A stretch of DNA of 7,320 nucleotides from Alphaproteobacteria bacterium (GTDB taxonomy: Bacteria > Pseudomonadota > Alphaproteobacteria > UBA8366): the NCBI GenBank assembly GCA_029861675.1, contig JAOTYV010000252.1, positions 1-7,320 of the forward strand, written 5' to 3'. The notes beneath the pieces were generated by a model. That model was given only the letters and a program-made list of their open reading frames with translations. It was not told where the DNA came from and ran no database searches. This document shows positions 1 through 5,293 of the stretch, in pieces (the stretch's first letter is position 1; each line of letters begins with the position of its first letter). Both the position numbers and the translations under genes were made by a program.

Positions 1-138
1 AAAAAGCATCGTTCCGGCTATAGCAAGGTCGTGAGAATGGAGTTTATCGAGACAGCTCCCGAACTTGCGCCACTACGCGATCGCAGCGATTGGACCGGGA
101 TGCTGAACGACCCCTCCAGCTACCTGCGAAGCTCCTAG
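1..138 (+). CDS. C-terminal end of an unidentified protein (5' partial)
   Basis: Frame 1 is open from the first base to a TAG at 136-138, giving the last 45 residues of a protein that begins outside the window. The tail is rich in charged residues, includes the segment DRSDWTGMLNDPSSYLRSS, and has no membrane segment. I do not recognise the family. That it is a real gene end rather than a chance open frame is supported by the hairpin and T-run that begin four bases after the stop. It points toward the leftward pilin gene at 199-603, so the two converge. Confidence 0.55.
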   Translation, partial: KKHRSGYSKVVRMEFIETAPELAPLRDRSDWTGMLNDPSSYLRSS

Positions 139-141
139 GTA

Positions 142-162
142 CCGAACCGGGTTCGGACTTTT
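142..162 (+). terminator. Intrinsic terminator after the first gene
   Basis: CCGAAC (142-147) pairs perfectly with GTTCGG (151-156) across a 3-nt loop (CGG), and is followed by ACTTTT (157-162). This GC-rich stem plus T-run sits just past the TAG at 136-138 and reads rightward. In the leftward direction no T-run follows the stem, so it is not obviously a terminator for the pilin gene at 199-603. Confidence 0.6.
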
Positions 163-198
163 AAAGGCTCTACTTCGCGAGCCGGCCGATCGCCGCAC

Positions 199-603
199 TC
201 ATCCCTCCGCGCCGCCGCCATTGGCCGAACCGTTACCCTGCCCGTTGTCGCCGCCGCCGTTGCCGGTGCCATAACCACCAGAATTGCCGCCGCCATCACC
301 GCTGTTGCCACAATTGCCGTTGCCATCCCCGGGGCCACATTCTTTGCTGGCCACCTGCTCAACGGTGTCGGCCCTCAAGTCAAATATCTGAAAGGCGAGT
401 GAACCAAGTTCGCCGACTGCGGCAATGACGGCGAGCGCAATGAGTGCACCGAGCAAGCTATTCTCGGTTGACGTCGCACCGGACTTGTCGCGGGCAATCG
501 ATCGGAGACCACCCGGCAAATCTATGCTTAACAGCGCATTCAATGGCAATTCATCAACCACACCAATTTTATGCCCATCAAGTATAACGGGCATGTTCTT
601 CAT
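199..603 (-). CDS. Flp/Fap-type prepilin with long leader and Gly/Asn-rich tail
   Basis: 134 residues. Residues 36-74 look like a Flp (type IVb) prepilin: the stretch ARDKSG is followed by ATSTEN and a hydrophobic helix (about 49-74). Cleavage by a TadV/CpaA-type prepilin peptidase would fall after Gly42, leaving Ala43 at +1 and the conserved Glu47 at +5. The usual Tyr at +6 is Asn48. Flp subunits normally polymerise through this helix into the Tad adhesion pilus. Two features are odd. The leader is about 42 residues where 10-20 is usual. The region after the helix ends in a low-complexity tail (90-134) in which about half the residues are Gly, mixed with Asn, Ser and Asp; Cys89 and Cys98 could form a disulfide. 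The start is uncertain: no good Shine-Dalgarno precedes the ATG at 603 or the one at 594. No other tad genes are in view. It may be a minor pilin, a pseudopilin or a surface protein that borrows the Flp export signal. Confidence 0.72.
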   Translation of the reverse strand: MKNMPVILDGHKIGVVDELPLNALLSIDLPGGLRSIARDKSGATSTENSLLGALIALAVIAAVGELGSLAFQIFDLRADTVEQVASKECGPGDGNGNCGNSGDGGGNSGGYGTGNGGGDNGQGNGSANGGGAEG

Positions 604-798
604 ACTGTTTTACTTTGTTTACAATTCCTTAATGTGATCCCCATCACCCCTAGATAGACTAGTCATTAATTACTGTTATATATCACCGATTTATTACAAT
701 TTATAAAATATTCGAGCGCGCGTTATGACAGTCGTCACTGCTTTTTACATAAATACATACTAACTTTGACCAGTATTACGGGTGAACGGGCAAATAAA
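604..798. promoter_or_regulatory. AT-rich divergent promoter region between two pilin genes
   Basis: These 195 bp separate the starts of two divergent Flp-type genes and are strikingly AT-rich against the GC-rich surroundings, with runs such as TTATATAT and TTTATAAAATA. It must hold the promoters of both genes. Several TTGAC/TTTACA and TATA-like hexamers occur, but none is spaced well enough for me to fix a -35/-10 pair. It also holds the CRP/FNR-like palindrome at 633-648 and an 8-bp perfect palindrome GACTAGTC at 657-664. Confidence 0.5.
633..648. promoter_or_regulatory. CRP/FNR-family-like operator
   Basis: The core GTGAT-CCCC-ATCAC (634-647) is a perfect inverted repeat. Read as TGTGA-N6-TCACC (633-648), it differs at one position from the classical CRP half-site pair TGTGA-N6-TCACA; the 5-4-5 geometry also fits the FNR/CRP superfamily in general. 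Its centre lies about 37 bp upstream of the leftward pilin ATG and about 158 bp upstream of the rightward one. Which regulator binds, and which gene it affects, cannot be told from the sequence. Confidence 0.4.
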
Positions 799-921
799 AT
801 GCAGAAATTAATTCGAGATATCCTCAAAGACGAGAGCGGCGCCACGGCGATTCAATACAGCCTGATCGCCGCCCTTGTTTCGGTTGCAGGAATTGCCGCA
901 CTGACCGCGGCGCTTCGCTAA
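799..921 (+). CDS. Very short Flp-type prepilin with Gln in place of Glu+5
   Basis: Forty residues, too short for most gene callers. It has a basic leader (residues 1-14, ending KDESG), the Flp junction G-ATAIQY, and a hydrophobic helix to the end (SLIAALVSVAGIAALTAAL). Cleavage after Gly14 would leave a mature subunit of only 26 residues. In Flp pilins position +5 is almost always Glu, needed for assembly in type IV pilins generally; here it is Gln19 (codon CAA). Tyr at +6 is kept. The protein stops right after the helix, without the usual C-terminal extension. No strong Shine-Dalgarno is seen (GGTGA lies 13 nt upstream). It is divergent from the other pilin gene. It could be a minor subunit, a decayed pilin or a small membrane peptide. 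The Flp signature is clear; its function is not. Confidence 0.75.
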   Translation: MQKLIRDILKDESGATAIQYSLIAALVSVAGIAALTAALR

Positions 922-1347
922 AAGCGAGGGTTATCAAAGTCGGGGGTGCACTAAGCAACGCAAGCACCGACGAATACAGACCGGGCTTAAGGGCGAAATC
1001 CGCCGCGCCGATTGACTATGACTTTCGCCAAAATCAGGCGGGCCTTCGAATCGCCGGATTTCAAACCATTCGTTATTGCACCCGCTGCGTTATTTCAGAG
1101 GCGGCCAACAACGCACACGCCGCGACACAATCGGTTATACGGACTTCCTGGGGCGTAAATTGATTGCCCGTGCCGCGCACCCGGTCCAACTCCGATCAAT
1201 CGACGCCGCTCGCCTACATGAACTGCGCGATTGCGACCGTTTTTCCGCGAATGCGGCGGTTGCAACTTTCCCTAAAAGGTCGGAACATTAACCATTGAGT
1301 TCAATTCGGTGGGGGGCACCGTGGCGACGGCCGCGTAGGGAGACGCC
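922..1347. other. 426-bp stretch without a convincing gene
   Basis: I find no gene here with both a good start and a recognisable product. An open frame with ATG at 1076-1291 (71 codons) and one at 1018-1158 (46 codons) have no Shine-Dalgarno and no family resemblance. One frame (-1 relative to the short pilin) is open from about 798 to the TGA at 1161-1163 but has no ATG start; see findings. The stretch is less GC-rich than the neighbouring genes. The right end must contain the promoter of the lipoprotein gene at 1348, and a good AGGGAG ribosome-binding site lies at 1337-1342. Confidence 0.5.
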
Positions 1348-2016
1348 ATGAAGCGCGCCTGTATAATCCTGGGACTATTGCTGACGGCGGCGGCATGTAC
1401 GCCAAAGGTCGTCGTCGAGGTTCCCAAGGAGCCGATTACCTTCAACATCAACATCAAGCTGGATGCGGAAGTCCGCGTGGTTACGCGCAACCTGCTCGGG
1501 AGCGGTCAGAATTTGACCGGGCGGGTTCCGGTCGACATTCGGCTCATCGGCCTTGACGAAGCGTTCCCGCTCCTCGGCGTCGATGGCTTGGTCGGGACCG
1601 GCGCGCTCCGCGGCAAGGTTCCCCTGCGCATTGCCGACGGCAAGCTTATGATCAGCAATGGCACATTACGGGCAAGCGGCCCCGGCCGGCTACGCTTTAC
1701 GGGCCCGGTCCTGGCGAAACAGCTTGCGGCACGGCCGGATACTGCCGGGACGGTGTCGAAGGTCCTCTCCGATTTTCACTATCGAAAACTCACCGTCCAA
1801 TTTGACAAGCGGGCGGGCGACCTTGGCAGGGTCAGGCTTCACATGGAGGGAGCCAATCCAAAGGCGTATGATGGGCGTCCCGTCGTCTTCAATATCCAAA
1901 TTGAAAGCGATTTCAAAAAATTCAAATCGCTGTGCCTTCCGCGGCGTGCGGACCTTTCCAGAAGCCTGAGAACGCGTCATAGACTCGACGGGTGCGGTAC
2001 GGTGGCCGCACGGTAG
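1348..2016 (+). CDS. Lipoprotein joining a YnbE-like N-terminus to a YdbH C-terminal-like domain
   Basis: 222 residues. The start is well set by AGGGAG five bases before the ATG. Residues 1-16 are a signal peptide, and Cys17 in AAACTP is the likely lipidated residue, although the lipobox is slightly atypical (Ala at -3). Residues 17-45, with CTPKVVVEV, PKEPITFNINIKLDAEV, closely resemble the small outer-membrane lipoprotein YnbE. Residues about 68-190 resemble the extreme C-terminus of YdbH, an AsmA-like envelope-spanning lipid-transport protein: LLGVDGLVGTGALRGKVPL, then IADGKLMISNGTLRASGPG, LSDFHYRKLTV, and LHMEGANPKAYDGRPVVFNI. In E. coli YdbH and YnbE are separate and are reported to bridge the inner and outer membranes. 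Here they appear fused, without the long AsmA-like part of YdbH. The last 30 residues are basic and unlike the family, possibly because of a shift at the A6 run at 1915-1920. The gene stands alone and converges on the GST gene. The family assignment is from memory of these proteins. Confidence 0.7.
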   Translation: MKRACIILGLLLTAAACTPKVVVEVPKEPITFNINIKLDAEVRVVTRNLLGSGQNLTGRVPVDIRLIGLDEAFPLLGVDGLVGTGALRGKVPLRIADGKLMISNGTLRASGPGRLRFTGPVLAKQLAARPDTAGTVSKVLSDFHYRKLTVQFDKRAGDLGRVRLHMEGANPKAYDGRPVVFNIQIESDFKKFKSLCLPRRADLSRSLRTRHRLDGCGTVAAR

Positions 2017-2051
2017 CGGTGTAACCGGGCACGTCCCCTCCCCGTCCCACG

Positions 2052-2723
2052 TTAGGCCAGATGAAACCCCTTCGGCGCGATATGCCGCTGAAATCCGGCG
2101 CGCGCCGAAAGCCGCGCCTGCCAGGCTTCGAGATGCGGCATCGCCGGGCCGCCCTGCTCGAAGCAGAACCAGCGATAGACGGCCGCCCCCGGCGGAATAT
2201 CGCCGACCGTGAACGCCGCCCCCGCCACGTATGGCCGATCCGCCAGATGCCGGTCGAGCAGTTGCAGCCACGGCCGGATGGTCCCGCAGGCCTCCGCCAC
2301 CCGGGCGGCGTCGCGCCGGTCTTCGGTCAGGCGCACCAGCTCCATCACCAGGATGTGGAGCATCGGCTCCAGCCGGGCGCCGGTCCACTCCATCCACTGG
2401 CTGGCCATCCCGAGCGTTGCCAGGCTGCCGCCGAAGAGCGGTCCGGGCGCATATTTCTGCGCCAGATAGCGGGCGATGACGTTCGATTCCCAAAGCACGA
2501 AACCACCGTCATCCATGGTGGGCACCGTGCCGTTCGGGTTCATCGCCCGGTATTCCGGCGTATCGACGACTCCGTAGGGCGCGTTGCCGTTTGAGATATG
2601 CCCCTTCGGCCCCATGGTGGCGCTGGCCAGCGTCAACTCGAACGGCAATTCCGCTTCGGCGCAGGTCCACAGCACCCGCTGCGTGTGGATCGAGTTGGGA
2701 CGTCCCCAAATCCGCAGTGTCAT
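2052..2723 (-). CDS. Glutathione S-transferase family protein
   Basis: 223 residues, the usual length of a cytosolic GST. The N-terminal thioredoxin-like domain begins LRIWGRPNSIHTQRVLW, where Ser11 is the likely glutathione-activating residue. The cis-proline is Pro68 (in NPNGTVPTM), and Glu79-Ser80 is the glutathione gamma-glutamyl contact (LWESNVIARYLA). A roughly 20-residue loop (36-56) precedes the cis-Pro region, as in many proteobacterial GSTs. The helical C-terminal domain (about 100-215) has the N-capping box T172-x-x-D175 and ends in the common ARAGFQRHIAPK motif. GSTs of this type conjugate or reduce electrophiles in the cytoplasm; the substrate is unknown. The ATG at 2723 is supported by GGAGG ten bases upstream on this strand. 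It diverges from the gene at 2895 across a gap with two inverted repeats. Confidence 0.9.
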   Translation of the reverse strand: MTLRIWGRPNSIHTQRVLWTCAEAELPFELTLASATMGPKGHISNGNAPYGVVDTPEYRAMNPNGTVPTMDDGGFVLWESNVIARYLAQKYAPGPLFGGSLATLGMASQWMEWTGARLEPMLHILVMELVRLTEDRRDAARVAEACGTIRPWLQLLDRHLADRPYVAGAAFTVGDIPPGAAVYRWFCFEQGGPAMPHLEAWQARLSARAGFQRHIAPKGFHLA

Positions 2724-2786
2724 TTTCTATATGCCTCCGTGCGCCGGCTGGAACCGGCCCGTTTGTCTCTCCGAGGCGTTGCCTAG

Positions 2787-2816
2787 GGTAACAGTCTTTA
2801 CCGCCAATTTAGCGGT
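2787..2816. promoter_or_regulatory. Two adjoining inverted repeats in a divergent intergenic region
   Basis: GGTAA (2787-2791) and TTACC (2798-2802) form a perfect dyad with a 6-bp spacer. A second dyad, ACCGC (2800-2804) and GCGGT (2812-2816) with a 7-bp AT-rich spacer, overlaps its right arm. They sit 64-93 bp upstream of the leftward GST start and 79-108 bp upstream of the rightward start at 2895, a fitting place for an operator controlling one or both genes. No regulator gene is adjacent. Confidence 0.3.
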
Positions 2817-2894
2817 CATCCGTAATTTGGTTGCCGGCTCGGGGCCGGACCTTGGTATGGTGGCGGCCGCAAGCACGGGAGCTCGAAGAATTCA

Positions 2895-3359
2895 ATGTTC
2901 AAGGTTGGGGATACGGTTCGTCATGTCGGCCGGAATATCGTCGGCGTTGTCGTCGAAACGGATGGCGACACCGTCTATTTCGAACAATCCAATGGCGCCG
3001 AGGTGGATTTCGCGGCATCCGCCCTGGTGCTTGAAAGCGCGTTTCAGGCGCAGCATGACACGGCGGTTCGCGACGACGCCGGCTCGCGCGAATATGACGG
3101 GGTCTATGACGCCGTCCTGAGCAATCTGTATCCGGCGATTGTTGCCTTGGGACAGCAGACCCACGCGCAGATCGAACGCATTCCGGGAGTCGCCGCGAAA
3201 AGCTGGGATGCGCTCAGTTCCCTCCAAAAGCTGAATGCCATATCCACGGCCACGGACCTTCCCGTGAAGACATGGATCGAGTCCAACCAGCCCGGTGCGA
3301 AACCGGCAATCGGGCCGCTGCAACTATCGATCCTGGCAAAGCTGGGTAAAAAGGCCTGA
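2895..3359 (+). CDS. Conserved-looking small protein with a KOW/SH3-like N-terminal segment
   Basis: 154 residues; I do not recognise a named family. Residues 1-45 (FKVGDTVRHV, then VGVVVETDGDTVYFEQSNG, EVDF) have the beta-strand pattern and GDxV...G.V..xxGDxVY spacing of small KOW/SH3-like barrels, which often bind nucleic acid or peptide. Residues 66-130 look mostly helical (YDGVYDAVLSNLYPAIVAL, then SWDALSSLQKLNAIS and LPVKTWIES), and a Pro/Lys-rich C-terminus follows. There is no signal peptide or membrane segment, so it is probably cytoplasmic. Ribosome binding may use GGGAG (2877-2881) or GAAG (2885-2888); neither is ideal. It diverges from the GST gene and ends 3 bp before the stop of the convergent monooxygenase gene. 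Codon use matches its neighbours, so it is likely a real gene. Confidence 0.75.
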   Translation: MFKVGDTVRHVGRNIVGVVVETDGDTVYFEQSNGAEVDFAASALVLESAFQAQHDTAVRDDAGSREYDGVYDAVLSNLYPAIVALGQQTHAQIERIPGVAAKSWDALSSLQKLNAISTATDLPVKTWIESNQPGAKPAIGPLQLSILAKLGKKA

Positions 3360-3362
3360 CAA

Positions 3363-4196
3363 CTAAGTCACCGGCAGTTCCGCCGCGGCCTGCCGCATCC
3401 GCACGATGTGTTGATCCGCGGCCAGGCCGCCACCGAGCGTCCGCAGGCAAATATGGGTTAGGCCGATTTTCGTCCAGCCCGCGACACGGCTTTGCCATTC
3501 GTGTTCGCGCGGGCCGACGACGGCAACACCGGCCTCCCGGCCGATCGCAGCGGGATCGCGCCCGGCGTCTTCCGCCGCGCGATAGATATCGTCGCGCACC
3601 GCGAGAAACTCCTCCGGCGAACACAGGACGAACCAGCCATCCGCCTGCCGGCCGATCCGGCGGCGAACGCGCGGCGCCGGCAGTCCGCTCGCGCCGATCC
3701 AGATCGGGATTGGGCGCTGGACCGGCAACGGGTCGATCCCCGCACCGGAAACGTGGTCCCATTGACCGTCGAAGTCCACCGTCTCCTCCGTCCACAGACG
3801 GCGCAGCAGGTCGATCTGCTCCTCGCAACGCGCGCCGCGGGTATGGAAATCCGTGCCCAACGCCCGGTACTCTTCGGGATGCTTGCCGACGCCGATACCG
3901 AGGCGCAGGCGGCCGCCGGATAATCGGTCGAGCGTCGCTGCCTGCTTCGCCACCATCACCGTCGGCCGCGCCGGCAGGACGATCACCGACGGCACCAACT
4001 CGATCCGCGTGGTCACGGCGGCAATGTACGCCAGGGTCGTCATCGGTTCATGCAATGCCCCGGTGCCGGGACGAAACACCTGATCCGGCACACGCAAATG
4101 CGTGAAGCCCAGTTCTTCCGCCGCCTCGGCGAAAGCGCGCAAGGCGCCCAAATCATCCTGTAGCTCCCGGACCGGGAGCGATATGCCGATACGCAT
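3363..4196 (-). CDS. LLM-class (luciferase-like) flavin- or F420-dependent oxidoreductase
   Basis: 277 residues from the ATG at 4196. I chose this start rather than an in-frame ATG 69 bp further upstream because the family N-terminus (MRIGISLP) begins here and AGGTG (4204-4208) lies 7 bases before it; the extra 23 residues would also cover the promoter. Motifs of the single-domain TIM-barrel LLM family are plain: AEAAEELGFTHLRVPDQVF (23-41), TRIELVPSVIVLPARPTV (63-80), DRLSGGRLRLGIGVG (90-104), RPIPIWIGASG (161-171) and ADGWF. It most resembles the group annotated as F420-dependent LLM oxidoreductases, but the cofactor (F420 or FMN) cannot be decided by eye. It would reduce or oxygenate a small organic substrate in the cytoplasm. 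It is transcribed away from the dioxygenase operon at 4440. Confidence 0.9.
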   Translation of the reverse strand: MRIGISLPVRELQDDLGALRAFAEAAEELGFTHLRVPDQVFRPGTGALHEPMTTLAYIAAVTTRIELVPSVIVLPARPTVMVAKQAATLDRLSGGRLRLGIGVGKHPEEYRALGTDFHTRGARCEEQIDLLRRLWTEETVDFDGQWDHVSGAGIDPLPVQRPIPIWIGASGLPAPRVRRRIGRQADGWFVLCSPEEFLAVRDDIYRAAEDAGRDPAAIGREAGVAVVGPREHEWQSRVAGWTKIGLTHICLRTLGGGLAADQHIVRMRQAAAELPVT

Positions 4197-4228
4197 GCGC
4201 AACACCTGAATTCGGTTATCGTGTTCCC

Positions 4229-4257
4229 AGTCTAGAGCCCTTTCCCCCGACGGTAAA
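4229..4257 (-). promoter_or_regulatory. Candidate sigma70-type promoter of the LLM oxidoreductase
   Basis: Read leftward, TTTACC (4257-4252) and TAGACT (4234-4229) are separated by exactly 17 bp and match the -35 and -10 consensus at 4 of 6 positions each. Transcription would start near 4222, giving a leader of about 25 nt before the ATG at 4196 with the AGGTG ribosome-binding site inside it. The placement also argues against the longer in-frame start at 4265. Confidence 0.4.
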
Positions 4258-4323
4258 ACCATCACGAGAGACGTCGCGTGCCATATCGCCGCTCAAATTG
4301 TGCGTCGATGGTGCGGACCCGGG

Positions 4324-4351
4324 TTACCAAAACGGCAAATTCAGGTACCAT
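4324..4351 (+). promoter_or_regulatory. Weak candidate promoter of the dioxygenase operon
   Basis: TTACCA (4324-4329) and TACCAT (4346-4351), 16 bp apart, each match the sigma70 consensus at 4 of 6 positions. They lie about 90 bp before the dioxygenase ATG. Matches this weak are common by chance. Some promoter is expected in this 243-bp divergent gap, since the upstream gene runs the other way. Confidence 0.2.
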
Positions 4352-4439
4352 TGTTCCGCTGATTGGATCGTCAACAGGCGTAATTGGGCGCGCGGCAAAG
4401 CCGGATGTGACGCCGCCCAAACGCGGGAGAGGTGAAGGG

Positions 4440-5267
4440 ATGCGGAATCAATATTTCGACGTGCGGCCCATCGCAGGCGCCCTTGGGGCGGAGGTGCATG
4501 GCATCGACCTCGCGGAAGGCCTGGATGACAAGGCCTTCGACGCGGTCCACCAAGCGTTACTCGATCACGGCGTAATTTTCTTCCGCGACCAGGACATCAC
4601 ACCGGCGCAACAGCTCGCGCTCGCCAAGCGGTGGGGCAACGTGCATCTGCACCCCCACATTCCGAGCCTGCCCGACCATCCGGGGATCATGGAAATCGTC
4701 AAGGATGTGGACGATGTTCATACGCTCGGCGGGCGATGGCACACCGATCAAATGTTCACGCCGACCCCGGCGCGGGCCACCATGCTGTACGCCAAGGAAA
4801 TCCCGCCGGCCGGCGGCGACACGCTGTTCGCCAATCTGTATTCGGCGTATGACGCGCTGTCGGACGGCATGAAGGACATGATCGGCGGCCTTCGCACGGT
4901 CAACCAATACAACAAGAAAAAGGGCCGCGCCGCGGCGATGCAGGTAACCGATCCCGATGAGGAACCGGAGATAGCGGAGCATCCGTTGGTCCGCCCCCAT
5001 GGCGAGACGGGGCGGAACGTTCTGTACATTTCCTACGACGAGATCACCCGCCGCCTCGCCGGCATGACCGATGCGGAAAGCCGGCCATTGCTGGATTATC
5101 TGCTGGACCACGCGACCCGGCCCGAATTCACCTGCCGCTTCCGCTGGGCGCCGGGCTCGCTCGCGCTGTGGGATAACCGCTGCGTCCTGCACCTGGCCGT
5201 GAACGACTACAACGGATACCGGCGCGTGATGCACCGCATCACCATCGAGGGCGAACGGACGCACTAA
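4440..5267 (+). CDS. TauD/TfdA-family Fe(II)/2-oxoglutarate-dependent dioxygenase
   Basis: 275 residues from the ATG at 4440, chosen because AGGTG (4430-4434) lies five bases upstream and the family N-terminus (FDVRPIAGALGAEVHGIDL) starts here; the open frame continues 54 codons upstream but that part looks non-coding. The metal triad is complete: His101 and Asp103 in WHTDQMF, and His251 in WDNRCVLHLAVNDY. Arg262 and Arg266 (YRRVMHRITIEG) are placed to bind the 2-oxoglutarate carboxylate. Other family blocks are HGVIFFRDQDITPAQQLALA (43-62) and PPAGGDTLFANLYSAYDAL (122-140). The enzyme couples 2-oxoglutarate decarboxylation to hydroxylation of a substrate, typically a sulfonate, aryloxyacid or related organic acid; which one is not readable. 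It is the first gene of a rightward operon and is followed after 26 bp by a GST gene. Confidence 0.93.
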   Translation: MRNQYFDVRPIAGALGAEVHGIDLAEGLDDKAFDAVHQALLDHGVIFFRDQDITPAQQLALAKRWGNVHLHPHIPSLPDHPGIMEIVKDVDDVHTLGGRWHTDQMFTPTPARATMLYAKEIPPAGGDTLFANLYSAYDALSDGMKDMIGGLRTVNQYNKKKGRAAAMQVTDPDEEPEIAEHPLVRPHGETGRNVLYISYDEITRRLAGMTDAESRPLLDYLLDHATRPEFTCRFRWAPGSLALWDNRCVLHLAVNDYNGYRRVMHRITIEGERTH

Positions 5268-5293
5268 ACCGCTCGCAGTAACGGGGATATCCC

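Noticed and set aside
205..336. Gly-rich coding stretch as a tandem repeat or CRISPR-like array
   Set aside because: The GGC/AAC-type codon mix is low complexity without a fixed repeat unit or spacers; it is explained by the Gly/Asn-rich tail of the pilin.
1041..1060. TTCGAATC, reminiscent of a tRNA T-loop
   Set aside because: The flanking bases do not pair as a T-stem and no anticodon or acceptor arms could be found nearby.
1018..1158. 46-codon open frame starting MTFAKIRRAF
   Set aside because: No Shine-Dalgarno and no recognisable product; overlaps other equally weak frames.
1076..1291. 71-codon rightward open frame
   Set aside because: No ribosome-binding site, no family resemblance, Arg/His-rich composition typical of chance frames in GC-rich DNA.
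1992..2011. GTGCGG/CCGCAC hairpin as a terminator of the lipoprotein gene
   Set aside because: It lies inside the coding frame and no T-run follows on either strand.
1690..2493. 267-codon leftward open frame
   Set aside because: It lies across the lipoprotein gene and the GST gene in other frames; its translation is Arg/Gly/Ala-rich without motifs, while both overlapped genes have clear family signatures.
2743..2758. GCCGG/CCGGC hairpin in the leader of the leftward GST gene as a riboswitch or attenuator
   Set aside because: A single 5-bp GC stem without a T-run or any known aptamer pattern; expected by chance in GC-rich DNA.
3214..3828. 204-codon leftward open frame
   Set aside because: Shadow of the monooxygenase gene, with low-complexity Arg/Gly/Pro composition.
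4278..4439. 54-codon upstream extension of the dioxygenase
   Set aside because: The family N-terminus and a good ribosome-binding site coincide with the ATG at 4440; the extension is not conserved-looking and covers the promoter region.
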